The position numbers were made by a program, and so were the translations under genes. The notes beneath the pieces are model-generated. The model saw nothing but the letters and a program-made list of their open reading frames with translations. It made no database searches and was not told the DNA's origin. From positions 1 to 16,258 of the forward strand of contig JAGRLX010000200.1 of the NCBI GenBank assembly GCA_020441605.1: DNA of 16,258 nucleotides, written 5' to 3'. This document shows positions 7,551-15,562 of this stretch, in pieces. This DNA comes from Alphaproteobacteria bacterium (GTDB taxonomy: Bacteria; Pseudomonadota; Alphaproteobacteria; Rhizobiales; Aestuariivirgaceae). Each line of letters starts with the position of its first letter. The stretch's first letter is position 1.

Positions 7551-8696
7551 ATGAATGATGCATCAGGCCAGACACCCTCGCCAAGCGAATCTATCCGCGT
7601 TGCCTACGTACCACGCCAAGGATTGTTGCGGCTCTGCGTCGTCAACTTCCTGCTGGGCCTCATGACACTGTCCATCTATCGGTTCTGGGCAAAGACCAAT
7701 GTCAGGCGCCACATCTGGAGTTGTGTCCATATCAACGGTCACCCCTTGGAATACACGGGACGGGGGAGCGAACTGCTCAAGGGCGCGTTGATCGTGTTTC
7801 TCATCCTCGGCCTGCCCATAATTGGGCTCTTGACCGTGCTCACCCTCGCCTACGGACCTGAACATCCGTCCATCGCGGCCGTTCAGATGCTGGTATTCTT
7901 GCTCGTGGCGCTTTTGTGGGGCGCCGCGGTCTACCGTGCCCGGCGTTACCAACTGTCGCGCACTCTGTGGCGGGGCATCCGGGGAGCCCTGGTCGGCTCG
8001 GCAACCATCTACAGCCTCACCTATTTCGGTGCCATGCTGGCACGCGGCGCGAGTTTAGGTTGGAGCACGCCGGTCATGAACTTCAACCTTCAGCAGCAGA
8101 TGACCGGCGACATGCGCTTCGGCGACCGGCCGTTCATGTTCCAGGGACGAGTCGCACCCCTCTATCCCGCCTATGCACTCTGCTGGGCCTTGACGCTTGC
8201 GGCTGGCATTGCCGCCCTGGTGATCATTACACTTCTCTTCGGCGGGGTTCTCTACGACAGCCTTTCCTCCACTTTCGGCCCGATATTGGTCGGCGATACA
8301 GGCTATGACGAGCAATGGGGCCGGTCCCTGGCTGCGCCGGTGATATTCGTCGTGTTTCTCTATCTGTTCATCGCCATCGCCTATCCCGCGATCTGGTCCC
8401 TGTATTCGGCGCGTGAACTTGCCCTGTTTGCCAATTACACGAGCTTTGGGAGTGCACGGTTCAATCTCGACGCTACGGCTCCAAGCCTCATCGGCCTTTC
8501 CATCGGCAACATGCTGATCATGCTCTTGACCCTCGGCATCGGAGCACCCTTCGTTCAACAGCGGCTTGTCCGCTACCTTTGCGATCGCATGACCATCGAA
8601 GGCAAGGTAGAGATCGACAGCATCCGGCAGTCGACGGCAGCCGTCGCATCGACAGGCGAAGGTCTCGCCGATGCCTTCGATATCGGCGGCATGTGA
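7551..8696 (+). CDS. yjgN: YjgN/DUF898 family polytopic membrane protein
   Basis: The 381-residue product matches the YjgN/DUF898 family of inner-membrane proteins whose function is not established. After a polar N-terminus of about 24 residues the family signature appears: LCVVNFLLGLMTLSIYRFWAKTNVRR, then HINGHPLEYTGRGSELLKG. About seven hydrophobic segments follow, among them LIVFLILGLPIIGLLTVL, MLVFLLVALLWGAAVY, ALTLAAGIAALVIITLLFGG, VIFVVFLYLFIAIAYPAIW and IGNMLIMLLTLGIG. The segment FWAK repeats in spirit as a charged loop after each membrane pair. I chose the ATG at 7551 because the open frame upstream begins only with a TTG and has no family resemblance. Its TGA stop shares a base with the ATG of the M48 peptidase gene (TGATG), pointing to a coupled two-gene unit. 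Confidence 0.92.
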   Translation: MNDASGQTPSPSESIRVAYVPRQGLLRLCVVNFLLGLMTLSIYRFWAKTNVRRHIWSCVHINGHPLEYTGRGSELLKGALIVFLILGLPIIGLLTVLTLAYGPEHPSIAAVQMLVFLLVALLWGAAVYRARRYQLSRTLWRGIRGALVGSATIYSLTYFGAMLARGASLGWSTPVMNFNLQQQMTGDMRFGDRPFMFQGRVAPLYPAYALCWALTLAAGIAALVIITLLFGGVLYDSLSSTFGPILVGDTGYDEQWGRSLAAPVIFVVFLYLFIAIAYPAIWSLYSARELALFANYTSFGSARFNLDATAPSLIGLSIGNMLIMLLTLGIGAPFVQQRLVRYLCDRMTIEGKVEIDSIRQSTAAVASTGEGLADAFDIGGM

Positions 8697-9769
8697 TGGA
8701 CACAGTCGGCGTCTTCTTCGATGGCAAAATTGCCGCCGAAAGAATGGTGACGATCCGCAGGGACGGATCATCTCTGACATTTTCTGGCCCTGACACCGGG
8801 GTGCTGACCTGGACGTTTGCCAAGATGGAAGCAGTCGCGCCCCACCGGGAGGGCCACGCGCTTCGCCTGTCAAGCGCAACTGATCCCGGTTCGCGGCTGA
8901 TAGTTGATGATGCTGCCTTCATCGCCGAACTGCTGCAGCGGGCGCCGCACCTTGCAGGAAGGGTGAACCCGCGCAAGGTCGGCCGGGCAGTCCTATGGTT
9001 CGGCGGCGGGATGGCGGCACTCTTAGTGGCCGGTTACCTTGTGCTCCAGTCGGCGCCGCAGTTTCTGGCGAAGGCCCTGCCTGAAGCATGGCGCGAGCGG
9101 GTGGGGGCGCAAATAGAAGCTTCGTTGACCGAACAAGCCCGGCAATGCATGAACCCGCATGGGGTTTCAGCCTTGGCTGCCCTGACGGCGCGGATCACGG
9201 AAGGCAGCCCGGACCTCCCGCCGCTTGCCATCAGGGTCTATGATATCCCGGTCACCAATGCCTTCGCCATGCCGGGAGATCGGATCGTCATAACCGCACA
9301 ACTGATCGCGCGGGCCACCCGTGCGGAAGAAGTCGCTGGAGTCCTCGCACATGAAATCGGTCATGTCATCAATCGCCATGCCGAAGCCCAATTGATCCGG
9401 GCGACGGGATTGCAGCTGCTGATCGGCCTCTTGACCGGCGGAGGCGGAGACACCATCAGTTCCCTCGCCGGACTGACGGCAATCCTGCGCTATTCCCGCA
9501 ACGCCGAGTCTGAGGCCGACAGTTTCGCTGTTACGGCTATGACGGCTGCAGAAATCGACACGCTGGGTCTGCGGCAGTTCTTCGAGACGCTCATTAAGGA
9601 GGAAGGCACCCCCTCCACCGGGACATTGGGGAAGATTGAGTCAGTTCTTGCCAGTCATCCCGGCACCGCCGACCGGATCAGGGCAATTGCGCCACTTCCC
9701 GATGGCGTGGTTGCCCGGCAGGTTTTGACCGAATCGCAATGGAACGCACTGAAATCGATCTGCGACTGA
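8696..9769 (+). CDS. M48 family membrane-anchored zinc metallopeptidase
   Basis: This 357-residue protein carries the M48 (Ste24/HtpX/BepA-like) zinc peptidase signature: HEIGH at residues 219-223, with His219 and His223 as zinc ligands and Glu220 catalytic, and ESEAD at 271-275 supplying the third ligand. NAFAMPGDRIVIT at 188-200 is the usual strand before the active-site helix. The N-terminal 95 residues (FFDGKIAAERMVTIRRDG) form a small soluble domain seen in relatives paired with DUF898. One membrane segment spans about 98-118 (AVLWFGGGMAALLVAGYLVL), so the peptidase domain is probably periplasmic; this topology is inferred. SHPGTADRIRAI near the C-terminus is typical of the family. The start is the ATG in TGATG at the yjgN stop, without a free-standing ribosome-binding site, which fits translational coupling. 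A role in membrane-protein or envelope quality control is plausible but unproven. Confidence 0.92.
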   Translation: MDTVGVFFDGKIAAERMVTIRRDGSSLTFSGPDTGVLTWTFAKMEAVAPHREGHALRLSSATDPGSRLIVDDAAFIAELLQRAPHLAGRVNPRKVGRAVLWFGGGMAALLVAGYLVLQSAPQFLAKALPEAWRERVGAQIEASLTEQARQCMNPHGVSALAALTARITEGSPDLPPLAIRVYDIPVTNAFAMPGDRIVITAQLIARATRAEEVAGVLAHEIGHVINRHAEAQLIRATGLQLLIGLLTGGGGDTISSLAGLTAILRYSRNAESEADSFAVTAMTAAEIDTLGLRQFFETLIKEEGTPSTGTLGKIESVLASHPGTADRIRAIAPLPDGVVARQVLTESQWNALKSICD

Positions 9770-9776
9770 CGGTCAG
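9766..9776. repeat. Palindrome shared by two convergent stop codons
   Basis: CTGAC-G-GTCAG is a perfect palindrome at the junction of the M48 and oxidoreductase genes. It contains the TGA of the first gene on the plus strand and the TGA of the second on the minus strand, only three bases apart. The five-base stem has a one-base centre and no T tract, so it is not a credible terminator by itself. Confidence 0.4.
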
Positions 9777-11719
9777 ACCGCCATTCCTGCGATCAGGCCT
9801 TCGTAGACCGCCTCCTCCGCCGTTCGCGGGCTGAGACAATCGCCAATCAGGCGATAGTCGATCGATTGGTCCTCAAGTGCCGCCACCAACCCGTCTTCCG
9901 GGTGGTTGGGCGTCGACAGAACGAGGGTGTCCATGTCTTCGAGCACGACCGCCTCCCTCGCCGAAGTATGGATGAAGTAGGCCGTGCGATCATCCGCACC
10001 ATAGAGCCGGAGCCACGGCAGAACCTCAACGCCAAGTCGATGGAGGCGCGCCACCTGCTCGAAGCGGACATAAGTCTGGACATTGGCGGCCGCACACATG
10101 GCATTCACTGCCAGACGCACATGCACACCCTCGCTGGCAAGCTTTTCCGCGACCCCTGCCCCGATCCAGTCGCCATGCCAATCGTAGACCACAGCCCGGG
10201 CACCAGTACCTGCCTTGCCTGCCAGAAGATCCGCCGCATGGACAGTCTGGGCCGCCTCCCCTTCCATCGCAGGGGCATGCGGGCGGCTCCCCGTGGCGAG
10301 GATAACCGCATCGGGCCGTTCGGCGGCCAGCAAGGCAGGGGTGATCGCGCTCCGCAAATGAATGTGGACTCCATGGCGCTCGGCCTCGCGGGCGAGATTG
10401 GTAGCGATTCCACCGAATTCGGCACGCGTAGGGAGCAGCTGAGCAAGCCGGACTTGGCCGCCGAGCTGGCCGTCGCGCTCGTGGAGATGAACCTCGTGCC
10501 CCCGTTCTGCTGCGACCGCCGCCGCCTTGAGGCCTGCCGGCCCGCCGCCGACAACGAAGATCCTGCGCGGCCGGCTGACAGATGGCTTGATGCTGAATTG
10601 AATCTCGCGGCCCGTTTCCGGATACTGGATGCAGGAGATGGGGATGCCCAGCTGGAAATGTCCGATGCAGGCCTGGTTGCAACCGATGCAGGCCCGGATG
10701 TCGTCGATCGCCCCGACACGTGCCTTGTTGGCCATCTCCGGATCGCAAATCATCGCACGCGTCATGCCGCACATGTCTGCAGCTCCCGTCGCGAGGACGT
10801 CTTCTGCGATGTGCGGCTGATTGATCCGCCCCGCCACAAATACGGTAGCGCCTGTGGCCTGCTTCACGCGGCGGGCAAAAGGCGCAACATAGCCATGTGC
10901 ATTGGCCATCGACGGAACAATGTGGGCAGCCCCCGATGCCGTGGCCGAGGTTCCCGCGATGACGTTGAGATAGTCGAAGTCACCCTTCAATTCCCGAGCA
11001 ATGGTGGCACTGTCGTCCTCGGTCAGCCCATCCTGATCATGCTCATCACCCGACATGCGAAGCCCCAGGATGAAGTCCTGCGGCACGGCGGCGCGGATCT
11101 CTGCAACGGCCTCCCGGGTGAACCGCAACCGGTTCTCGAAGGACCCACCATACTGGTCTGTCCGGCGGTTGACAGTCGGATTCATGAATTGGGCCGGCAA
11201 GTAACCATGGCTTGCCACCAGCTCCACACCATCCGCTCCGGCCTCCGCCATGCGCCTGGCCGTTTGACCGTAACCAGCGACGACCTCGCCGATCAGAGCT
11301 GTCGACATAGCGCGCGGAACGACATGAAAACGTTCCGACGGCGCATGAGAAGGCGCAAAGGCGGGCTGGATCACGCCGTCCGGACGGCCCAGCAGTTCGC
11401 GCCCCGGATGGAAGAGCTGGATGAAAACTTTCGCGCCCTGCCGATGGATTGCGTCGACCAGCCTCTTGAAATGCGGAATGCAATCGTCGGAGGTTCCCAT
11501 CAGCAGGGCCTCGGTATAGCGCGAGGTCTCATGCACACCGACGACCTGAATGATAATCAGACCGGCGCCACCCCTCGCCCGCGCAGTCTGATAGGCGATC
11601 AAGGCATCGGAAGGTAATCCATCTTCAGGAAGATAAGTATCATGACCGGTAGAGAATATGCGGTTTCGGATTTCGAGAGACTTGATCCGAAATGGGGAAA
11701 AGAGGTGAGGAAAACGCAT
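9773..11719 (-). CDS. FMN/4Fe-4S/FAD NADH:flavin oxidoreductase (FadH/TMADH-like)
   Basis: The 648-residue protein has the two-part architecture of 2,4-dienoyl-CoA reductase and trimethylamine/histamine dehydrogenases. An old-yellow-enzyme TIM barrel spans about 1-340 (LFSPFRIKSLEIRNRI at the start, QLFHPGRE at 101-108, HGYLPAQFMNP at 171-181, RRTDQYGGSFENRLRF at 185-200). Next is a 4Fe-4S motif, Cys344-x2-Cys347-x3-Cys351 with Cys363. Then comes a Rossmann domain with GGGPAG at 391-396 and an acidic residue at the end of the second strand (HERDGQLGGQ). Electrons should flow from NAD(P)H through FAD and Fe-S to FMN, or the reverse if it is an amine demethylase; the sequence does not settle the substrate. 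The ATG at 11719 has GGAG 11 bases upstream. It lies 28 bases behind comEC and may be read from the same transcript, though the two share no evident function. Confidence 0.9.
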   Translation of the reverse strand: MRFPHLFSPFRIKSLEIRNRIFSTGHDTYLPEDGLPSDALIAYQTARARGGAGLIIIQVVGVHETSRYTEALLMGTSDDCIPHFKRLVDAIHRQGAKVFIQLFHPGRELLGRPDGVIQPAFAPSHAPSERFHVVPRAMSTALIGEVVAGYGQTARRMAEAGADGVELVASHGYLPAQFMNPTVNRRTDQYGGSFENRLRFTREAVAEIRAAVPQDFILGLRMSGDEHDQDGLTEDDSATIARELKGDFDYLNVIAGTSATASGAAHIVPSMANAHGYVAPFARRVKQATGATVFVAGRINQPHIAEDVLATGAADMCGMTRAMICDPEMANKARVGAIDDIRACIGCNQACIGHFQLGIPISCIQYPETGREIQFSIKPSVSRPRRIFVVGGGPAGLKAAAVAAERGHEVHLHERDGQLGGQVRLAQLLPTRAEFGGIATNLAREAERHGVHIHLRSAITPALLAAERPDAVILATGSRPHAPAMEGEAAQTVHAADLLAGKAGTGARAVVYDWHGDWIGAGVAEKLASEGVHVRLAVNAMCAAANVQTYVRFEQVARLHRLGVEVLPWLRLYGADDRTAYFIHTSAREAVVLEDMDTLVLSTPNHPEDGLVAALEDQSIDYRLIGDCLSPRTAEEAVYEGLIAGMAV

Positions 11720-11747
11720 CGCGCATGGTACTCCGGGAGGTCATGGA

Positions 11748-13985
11748 TTACTGGGTGCTATTGAGCATGGGTCGACCTGCCAGCACAACTCTCTCGATTG
11801 ACTTGCTCAACTTCACCAACGACGATCGGGCCGCGCCTCGGAATGCCCCAACGCGATTCTTGCGCGGAACGGGAACGACGACCCAGGGCCTGCGTCCCTG
11901 GGCTTGTCTCGACGTCACAATTCTGTTCGCGCCCTCCTCAATGAACAGTGCATGAGCCCCGCCGCGCCACAGATCGAACCTGTCAATGCGCGTGGGAACA
12001 GCGCCACAAGCTCCCCGCAATGGAAACGAGGCAACGAGGATATCGATGCCAGCACAATCAATGGCCTGATGTTCATCCATCAGATAGACGATCCGCTGGT
12101 TTCTCACGGTGGCGTTGCAGCGGCCGGCAGTACAGGTCCAGCCTTGCCGTTTGGCGGCCTCCGCCGGGGTCGATTCTTCGCCATTTGACTGCAACCATCT
12201 GCCAATGACGAATCGCGACTTTCGCGCAATTGCAGGAACAAGTCTGCCATCGGCCGACCTTATGGCAACGTTCGCGCCGAAGCGTTCCACAAGCAGGTCG
12301 GGATGCGGCCTTCCCATGGTCATCAAGGCCAGGCTCAGCACAACCGGCAGAACACCAAGCCAGCGCAGCGACCCCGCCAGAAGGCAAGTCGCAGTCGCCC
12401 CGATGCCCAGGAGAAGCATGGCCAACTCACCCGGTCTCGCGACGATCACCATCGCGTCGGGAAATTGCGCGACCCAATCGGAAATCAACAGCACCAGGTG
12501 AAGCCCCTGGCCCATGACCCAGAGCGGCGGCCCCTCAAGGCCCAACGGCATAAGGATGGCGGAAAGGAGCGCCATCGGCATGACCAGCACGCCAATGACC
12601 GGAAAAGCGAGGCCGTTCGAAATGATGCTGTAGGGCGCAAGCCGACCGAAATGATATACTGCAGGAATCGATGACATGCCGCCCGCCACGGTGGTGGTCA
12701 CCAGCGCCAGAAATACACTGAGACCGGCTCTACGGATCAATTGATAGCCCCAAGGGTGGTGCCCGTTGTGATGGCGGTCATCTCGCGATCGCCGCGACCA
12801 ATACTCATAGAATGCGACCAGGCCGAGAACCGCCAGGAATGACATTTGAAAGCTGGCATCTATGGCAGATTCCGGCTTCATTACGAGAATGGTCACGGCA
12901 GCAATCGCGAGATTGCGGCTGGAAAGCGCAGGCCGATCCACGAGCACCGCGAAGAAGACGACGGCAATCATGATGAACGACCGGTCGGTCGCTACCCCCG
13001 AGTCCGCCAGGAGCATATAGAAGAACCCCATTAGGAGCGCCGCCACGGCCGCAAATTTCTTGATCGGAAAACGCAGCGCCAGTACTGGTGAAAGCGCCAG
13101 CAAGCCACGGACGGCAAAAAAGACACCACCCGCGACCATCCACATGTGAAGCCCCGATATCGACAGAACATGAAACAGTCCTGATGTCATGAGGCTCTGG
13201 TTGACATCACGGGGGATCGTGGCCCGCTCTCCGGTGATCAGTGCTTCAGCTATCGAGGCCGACGTTCCCGAAAGGCTGTCATGGATGCGGGCACCCATAG
13301 CAGTCCGCAAGCCCGTCATGGTACGCAGAAAGACGTAGTCCAACGACTGATCGGTACTCAGCACACTGATGACGCTGGTAACGCGGCCCGTACCTCCGAT
13401 GCCATCAAACCAGAGCTTGCGTCCATAGTCGAACCCACCCGGTTCGACCGGCGAAGGGAGAGGAAAGAGTCGCGCCTTAAACGTAATCCGCTGGCCCGCG
13501 AGCGGGACGCCCAATTTCTCCGACACAGACAGCCGCAATCGGTGTGGCATTTGTCCAGGGGGCAGGCCCTCGATGACGCCGGGGCTGAGAATGATGTCGA
13601 ACCGTCGGGCAGCACCCTTGTCTACGTGTTCGACAGTGCCGCTGATCTCAACATTGGCGGTGGAAGCGTGCAGCAAGGGGCCTGAAGCCCAATCCGCACG
13701 CGCTTTCACCAGGACGAAACCGAACACCATGAGGGCGGCGAGCAATGCAGGGGAACTGCGTGGAGCCACCCAGACAAGCCCAATCACTGCGAGGACGAGA
13801 GCAATCGCCACGCCCGCAACAGGCTCCGTATCCAGGGCGAAGTAGCTCCAGATTCCGAGTGTCAGAAACAGCGGCGCCCACAGGAATGTTCGACCCTCCT
13901 GCGCAGACGCGCCTTCCCGGACCCATCGCCACAATGACAGCGGGTTGGTCTCGGCATCTTGCTGCCTGACGGCTTCGGCAACCAA
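11748..13985 (-). CDS. comEC: ComEC/Rec2 family DNA-uptake channel protein
   Basis: ComEC forms the inner-membrane channel that carries single-stranded DNA into the cytoplasm during transformation. The 745-residue protein has N-terminal membrane segments (about 35-95), an OB-like DUF4131 region (about 100-210), and the competence core with LITGERATIPRDVNQSLMTS at 249-267 and the diagnostic LSISGLH at 274-280. Multiple membrane spans run to about 570, followed by a C-terminal metallo-beta-lactamase-like part. That part lacks an HxHxDH motif, so it is probably not a nuclease. An in-frame TAA lies directly before codon 1, and no ATG occurs for about 85 codons, so the start must be TTG at 13985; AAGGGGA about seven bases upstream supports it. 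Divergent from gltX across about 100 bases. Whether this organism is actually transformable cannot be told from here. Confidence 0.93.
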   Translation of the reverse strand: MVAEAVRQQDAETNPLSLWRWVREGASAQEGRTFLWAPLFLTLGIWSYFALDTEPVAGVAIALVLAVIGLVWVAPRSSPALLAALMVFGFVLVKARADWASGPLLHASTANVEISGTVEHVDKGAARRFDIILSPGVIEGLPPGQMPHRLRLSVSEKLGVPLAGQRITFKARLFPLPSPVEPGGFDYGRKLWFDGIGGTGRVTSVISVLSTDQSLDYVFLRTMTGLRTAMGARIHDSLSGTSASIAEALITGERATIPRDVNQSLMTSGLFHVLSISGLHMWMVAGGVFFAVRGLLALSPVLALRFPIKKFAAVAALLMGFFYMLLADSGVATDRSFIMIAVVFFAVLVDRPALSSRNLAIAAVTILVMKPESAIDASFQMSFLAVLGLVAFYEYWSRRSRDDRHHNGHHPWGYQLIRRAGLSVFLALVTTTVAGGMSSIPAVYHFGRLAPYSIISNGLAFPVIGVLVMPMALLSAILMPLGLEGPPLWVMGQGLHLVLLISDWVAQFPDAMVIVARPGELAMLLLGIGATATCLLAGSLRWLGVLPVVLSLALMTMGRPHPDLLVERFGANVAIRSADGRLVPAIARKSRFVIGRWLQSNGEESTPAEAAKRQGWTCTAGRCNATVRNQRIVYLMDEHQAIDCAGIDILVASFPLRGACGAVPTRIDRFDLWRGGAHALFIEEGANRIVTSRQAQGRRPWVVVPVPRKNRVGAFRGAARSSLVKLSKSIERVVLAGRPMLNSTQ

Positions 13986-14083
13986 TTACGCTTCCCCTTA
14001 CGCCCGCGAGCCGCCTGTGGTAAGCGGCGGCGCAACACAATTATCATATTCCCTAAAGTAAGCTTACATGGAGTAAGGTGCTC
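13986..14083. promoter_or_regulatory. Divergent promoter region of comEC and gltX
   Basis: This 98-base AT-richer gap separates the comEC TTG from the gltX ATG. It holds a perfect ten-base palindrome GTAAGCTTAC at 14058-14067 and, on the minus strand, a GATAAT that could serve as a -10 box for comEC, though no matching -35 is seen. The gltX ribosome-binding site TAAGG (14074-14078) is at the right end. No GAAC-N7-GAAC LexA box was seen. Confidence 0.4.
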
Positions 14084-15505
14084 ATGTCATCGCCCGTCAT
14101 CACGCGGTTCGCCCCATCACCAACGGGCTATCTCCACATCGGAGGCGCACGCACGGCGCTCTTCAACTGGGCTTTTGCGCGCAACCAGGGCGGCAAGATG
14201 CTGCTCCGCATCGAAGATACCGATCGCGAGCGCTCGACCGCCGCGGCCATTGACGCAATTCTCGAGGGCCTCACCTGGTTGGGGCTCGACTGGGCAGGCG
14301 AGGCCGTCTCCCAATATGGCAGGGCAGAACGGCATCGCGAAATCGCTCATCTTCTGCTGGCCCAGGGCAAGGCCTATCGGTGCTATTGCACGCCGCAGGA
14401 TCTCGAGGCCATGCGAGCCAGGGCCGAGGCTGAACGGCGGCCCATTCGCTATGATGGAACCTGGCGCGACCGCGACCCCTCAGAGGCTCCGGTAGGCGTG
14501 AACCCTGCGATCCGCTTCAAGGCGCCCCAAGAGGGTCAAACTGTGGTCGAAGATCACGTCCAGGGGCGCGTCGTCATCCCCAACAAGGATCTGGACGACC
14601 TCATCATTCTCCGCTCCGACGGCAATCCCACCTACAACCTCTCCGTCGTCGTGGACGACCACGACATGGGCGTGACCCACATCATCCGCGGAGTCGATCA
14701 TCTGACCAATGCGGCCCGTCAGACACAAATCTACCATGCCCTCGGATGGCGCGTGCCTGCGATGTCACACATTCCCCTAATCCATGGTCCGGATGGTGCG
14801 AAACTGTCAAAACGTCACGGGGCGCTTGGCGTAGAAGCCTACCGGGCCATGGGCTATCTTCCTGAGGCCATGCGCAACTATCTCGCACGGTTGGGATGGA
14901 GTCATGGCGATGATGAGATCTTCTCGACGGACCAGCTGATCGAGTGGTTCAACCTGGAACAGATTGGAAAATCGCCGGCTCGATTTGACTTCGCCAAGCT
15001 TGAAAACCTTAATGGCCACTACATGCGCCACATGCCTGACGCAAGCCTACTGATGCAGTTCGTCGACTTCCTACCCCATGTCGAAGGCGGCAAGACGATG
15101 TGCGACAGGATCGACGATGACATGATGGCCAAACTCCTGAGGGCCATGCCCGGCCTCAAGGACCGGGCAAAGACGCTGGTCGAGCTGGTGGCTGGCGCGA
15201 CCTTTCTATTTGCCGAGCGCCCACTGACCCTCGACGCGAAGGCGCAGCAGATCATGGCGGATGGCGGTCGGGACATTCTGGCGGAGCTCTTGCCCGTCGT
15301 GGCGGCTGTGAGTGACTGGGATGCCCACACCCTCGAAACTGCCGTCAAGGCGCATGCGGAAGTGAAGGGGTTGAAGCTGGGCAAACTCGCGCAGCCCTTA
15401 CGAGCCGCCCTGACCGGAACAACAGTGTCGCCAGGTATCTTCGACGTGCTGGATGTACTCGGCCGGGAAGAGTCGTTACATCGACTTAAGGATCAGGTCA
15501 GCTAG
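14084..15505 (+). CDS. gltX: Glutamyl-tRNA synthetase
   Basis: This 473-residue class I aminoacyl-tRNA synthetase charges tRNA with glutamate in the cytoplasm. The N-terminal [16 protein letters not shown] contains the HIGH-type motif as HIGG at 18-21, and the KMSKS loop is KLSKRHG at 240-246. The IEDTDRERS segment (43-51) and FARLGWS-like [17 protein letters not shown] are family typical. I chose the ATG at 14084, which has AAGG five bases upstream; a GTG two codons earlier is possible but would overlap that site. Alphaproteobacteria often have two GltX paralogues; the copy next to gltA is usually the general one, but whether it also charges tRNA-Gln cannot be read here. gltA follows in the same direction after 57 bases. 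Confidence 0.97.
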   Translation: MSSPVITRFAPSPTGYLHIGGARTALFNWAFARNQGGKMLLRIEDTDRERSTAAAIDAILEGLTWLGLDWAGEAVSQYGRAERHREIAHLLLAQGKAYRCYCTPQDLEAMRARAEAERRPIRYDGTWRDRDPSEAPVGVNPAIRFKAPQEGQTVVEDHVQGRVVIPNKDLDDLIILRSDGNPTYNLSVVVDDHDMGVTHIIRGVDHLTNAARQTQIYHALGWRVPAMSHIPLIHGPDGAKLSKRHGALGVEAYRAMGYLPEAMRNYLARLGWSHGDDEIFSTDQLIEWFNLEQIGKSPARFDFAKLENLNGHYMRHMPDASLLMQFVDFLPHVEGGKTMCDRIDDDMMAKLLRAMPGLKDRAKTLVELVAGATFLFAERPLTLDAKAQQIMADGGRDILAELLPVVAAVSDWDAHTLETAVKAHAEVKGLKLGKLAQPLRAALTGTTVSPGIFDVLDVLGREESLHRLKDQVS

Positions 15506-15506
15506 A

Positions 15507-15535
15507 TTGACCTTTTATTGCTGCAATGCAATAGT
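15507..15535 (+). promoter_or_regulatory. Candidate sigma-70 promoter for gltA
   Basis: TTGACC (15507-15512) matches the -35 consensus at five of six bases and is followed after exactly 17 bases by AATAGT (15530-15535), matching -10 at four of six. The pair starts just behind the gltX stop codon and would place transcription start near 15542, leaving a leader of about 20 bases that includes the gltA ribosome-binding site. Confidence 0.45.
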
Positions 15536-15562
15536 TGGATGGACAAAAAGTGGGAGACTCGC

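Noticed and set aside
8055..8879. 274-codon minus-strand frame across the yjgN-M48 junction
   Set aside because: It is antisense to two well-supported proteins, and its translation is charged and shows no recognisable domain.
9866..11617. 583-codon open frame on the plus strand, antisense to the oxidoreductase
   Set aside because: Its length is striking, but the opposite strand encodes a protein with intact FMN, Fe-S and FAD motifs. The antisense product shows no recognisable domain, and long antisense frames are expected in GC-rich coding DNA.
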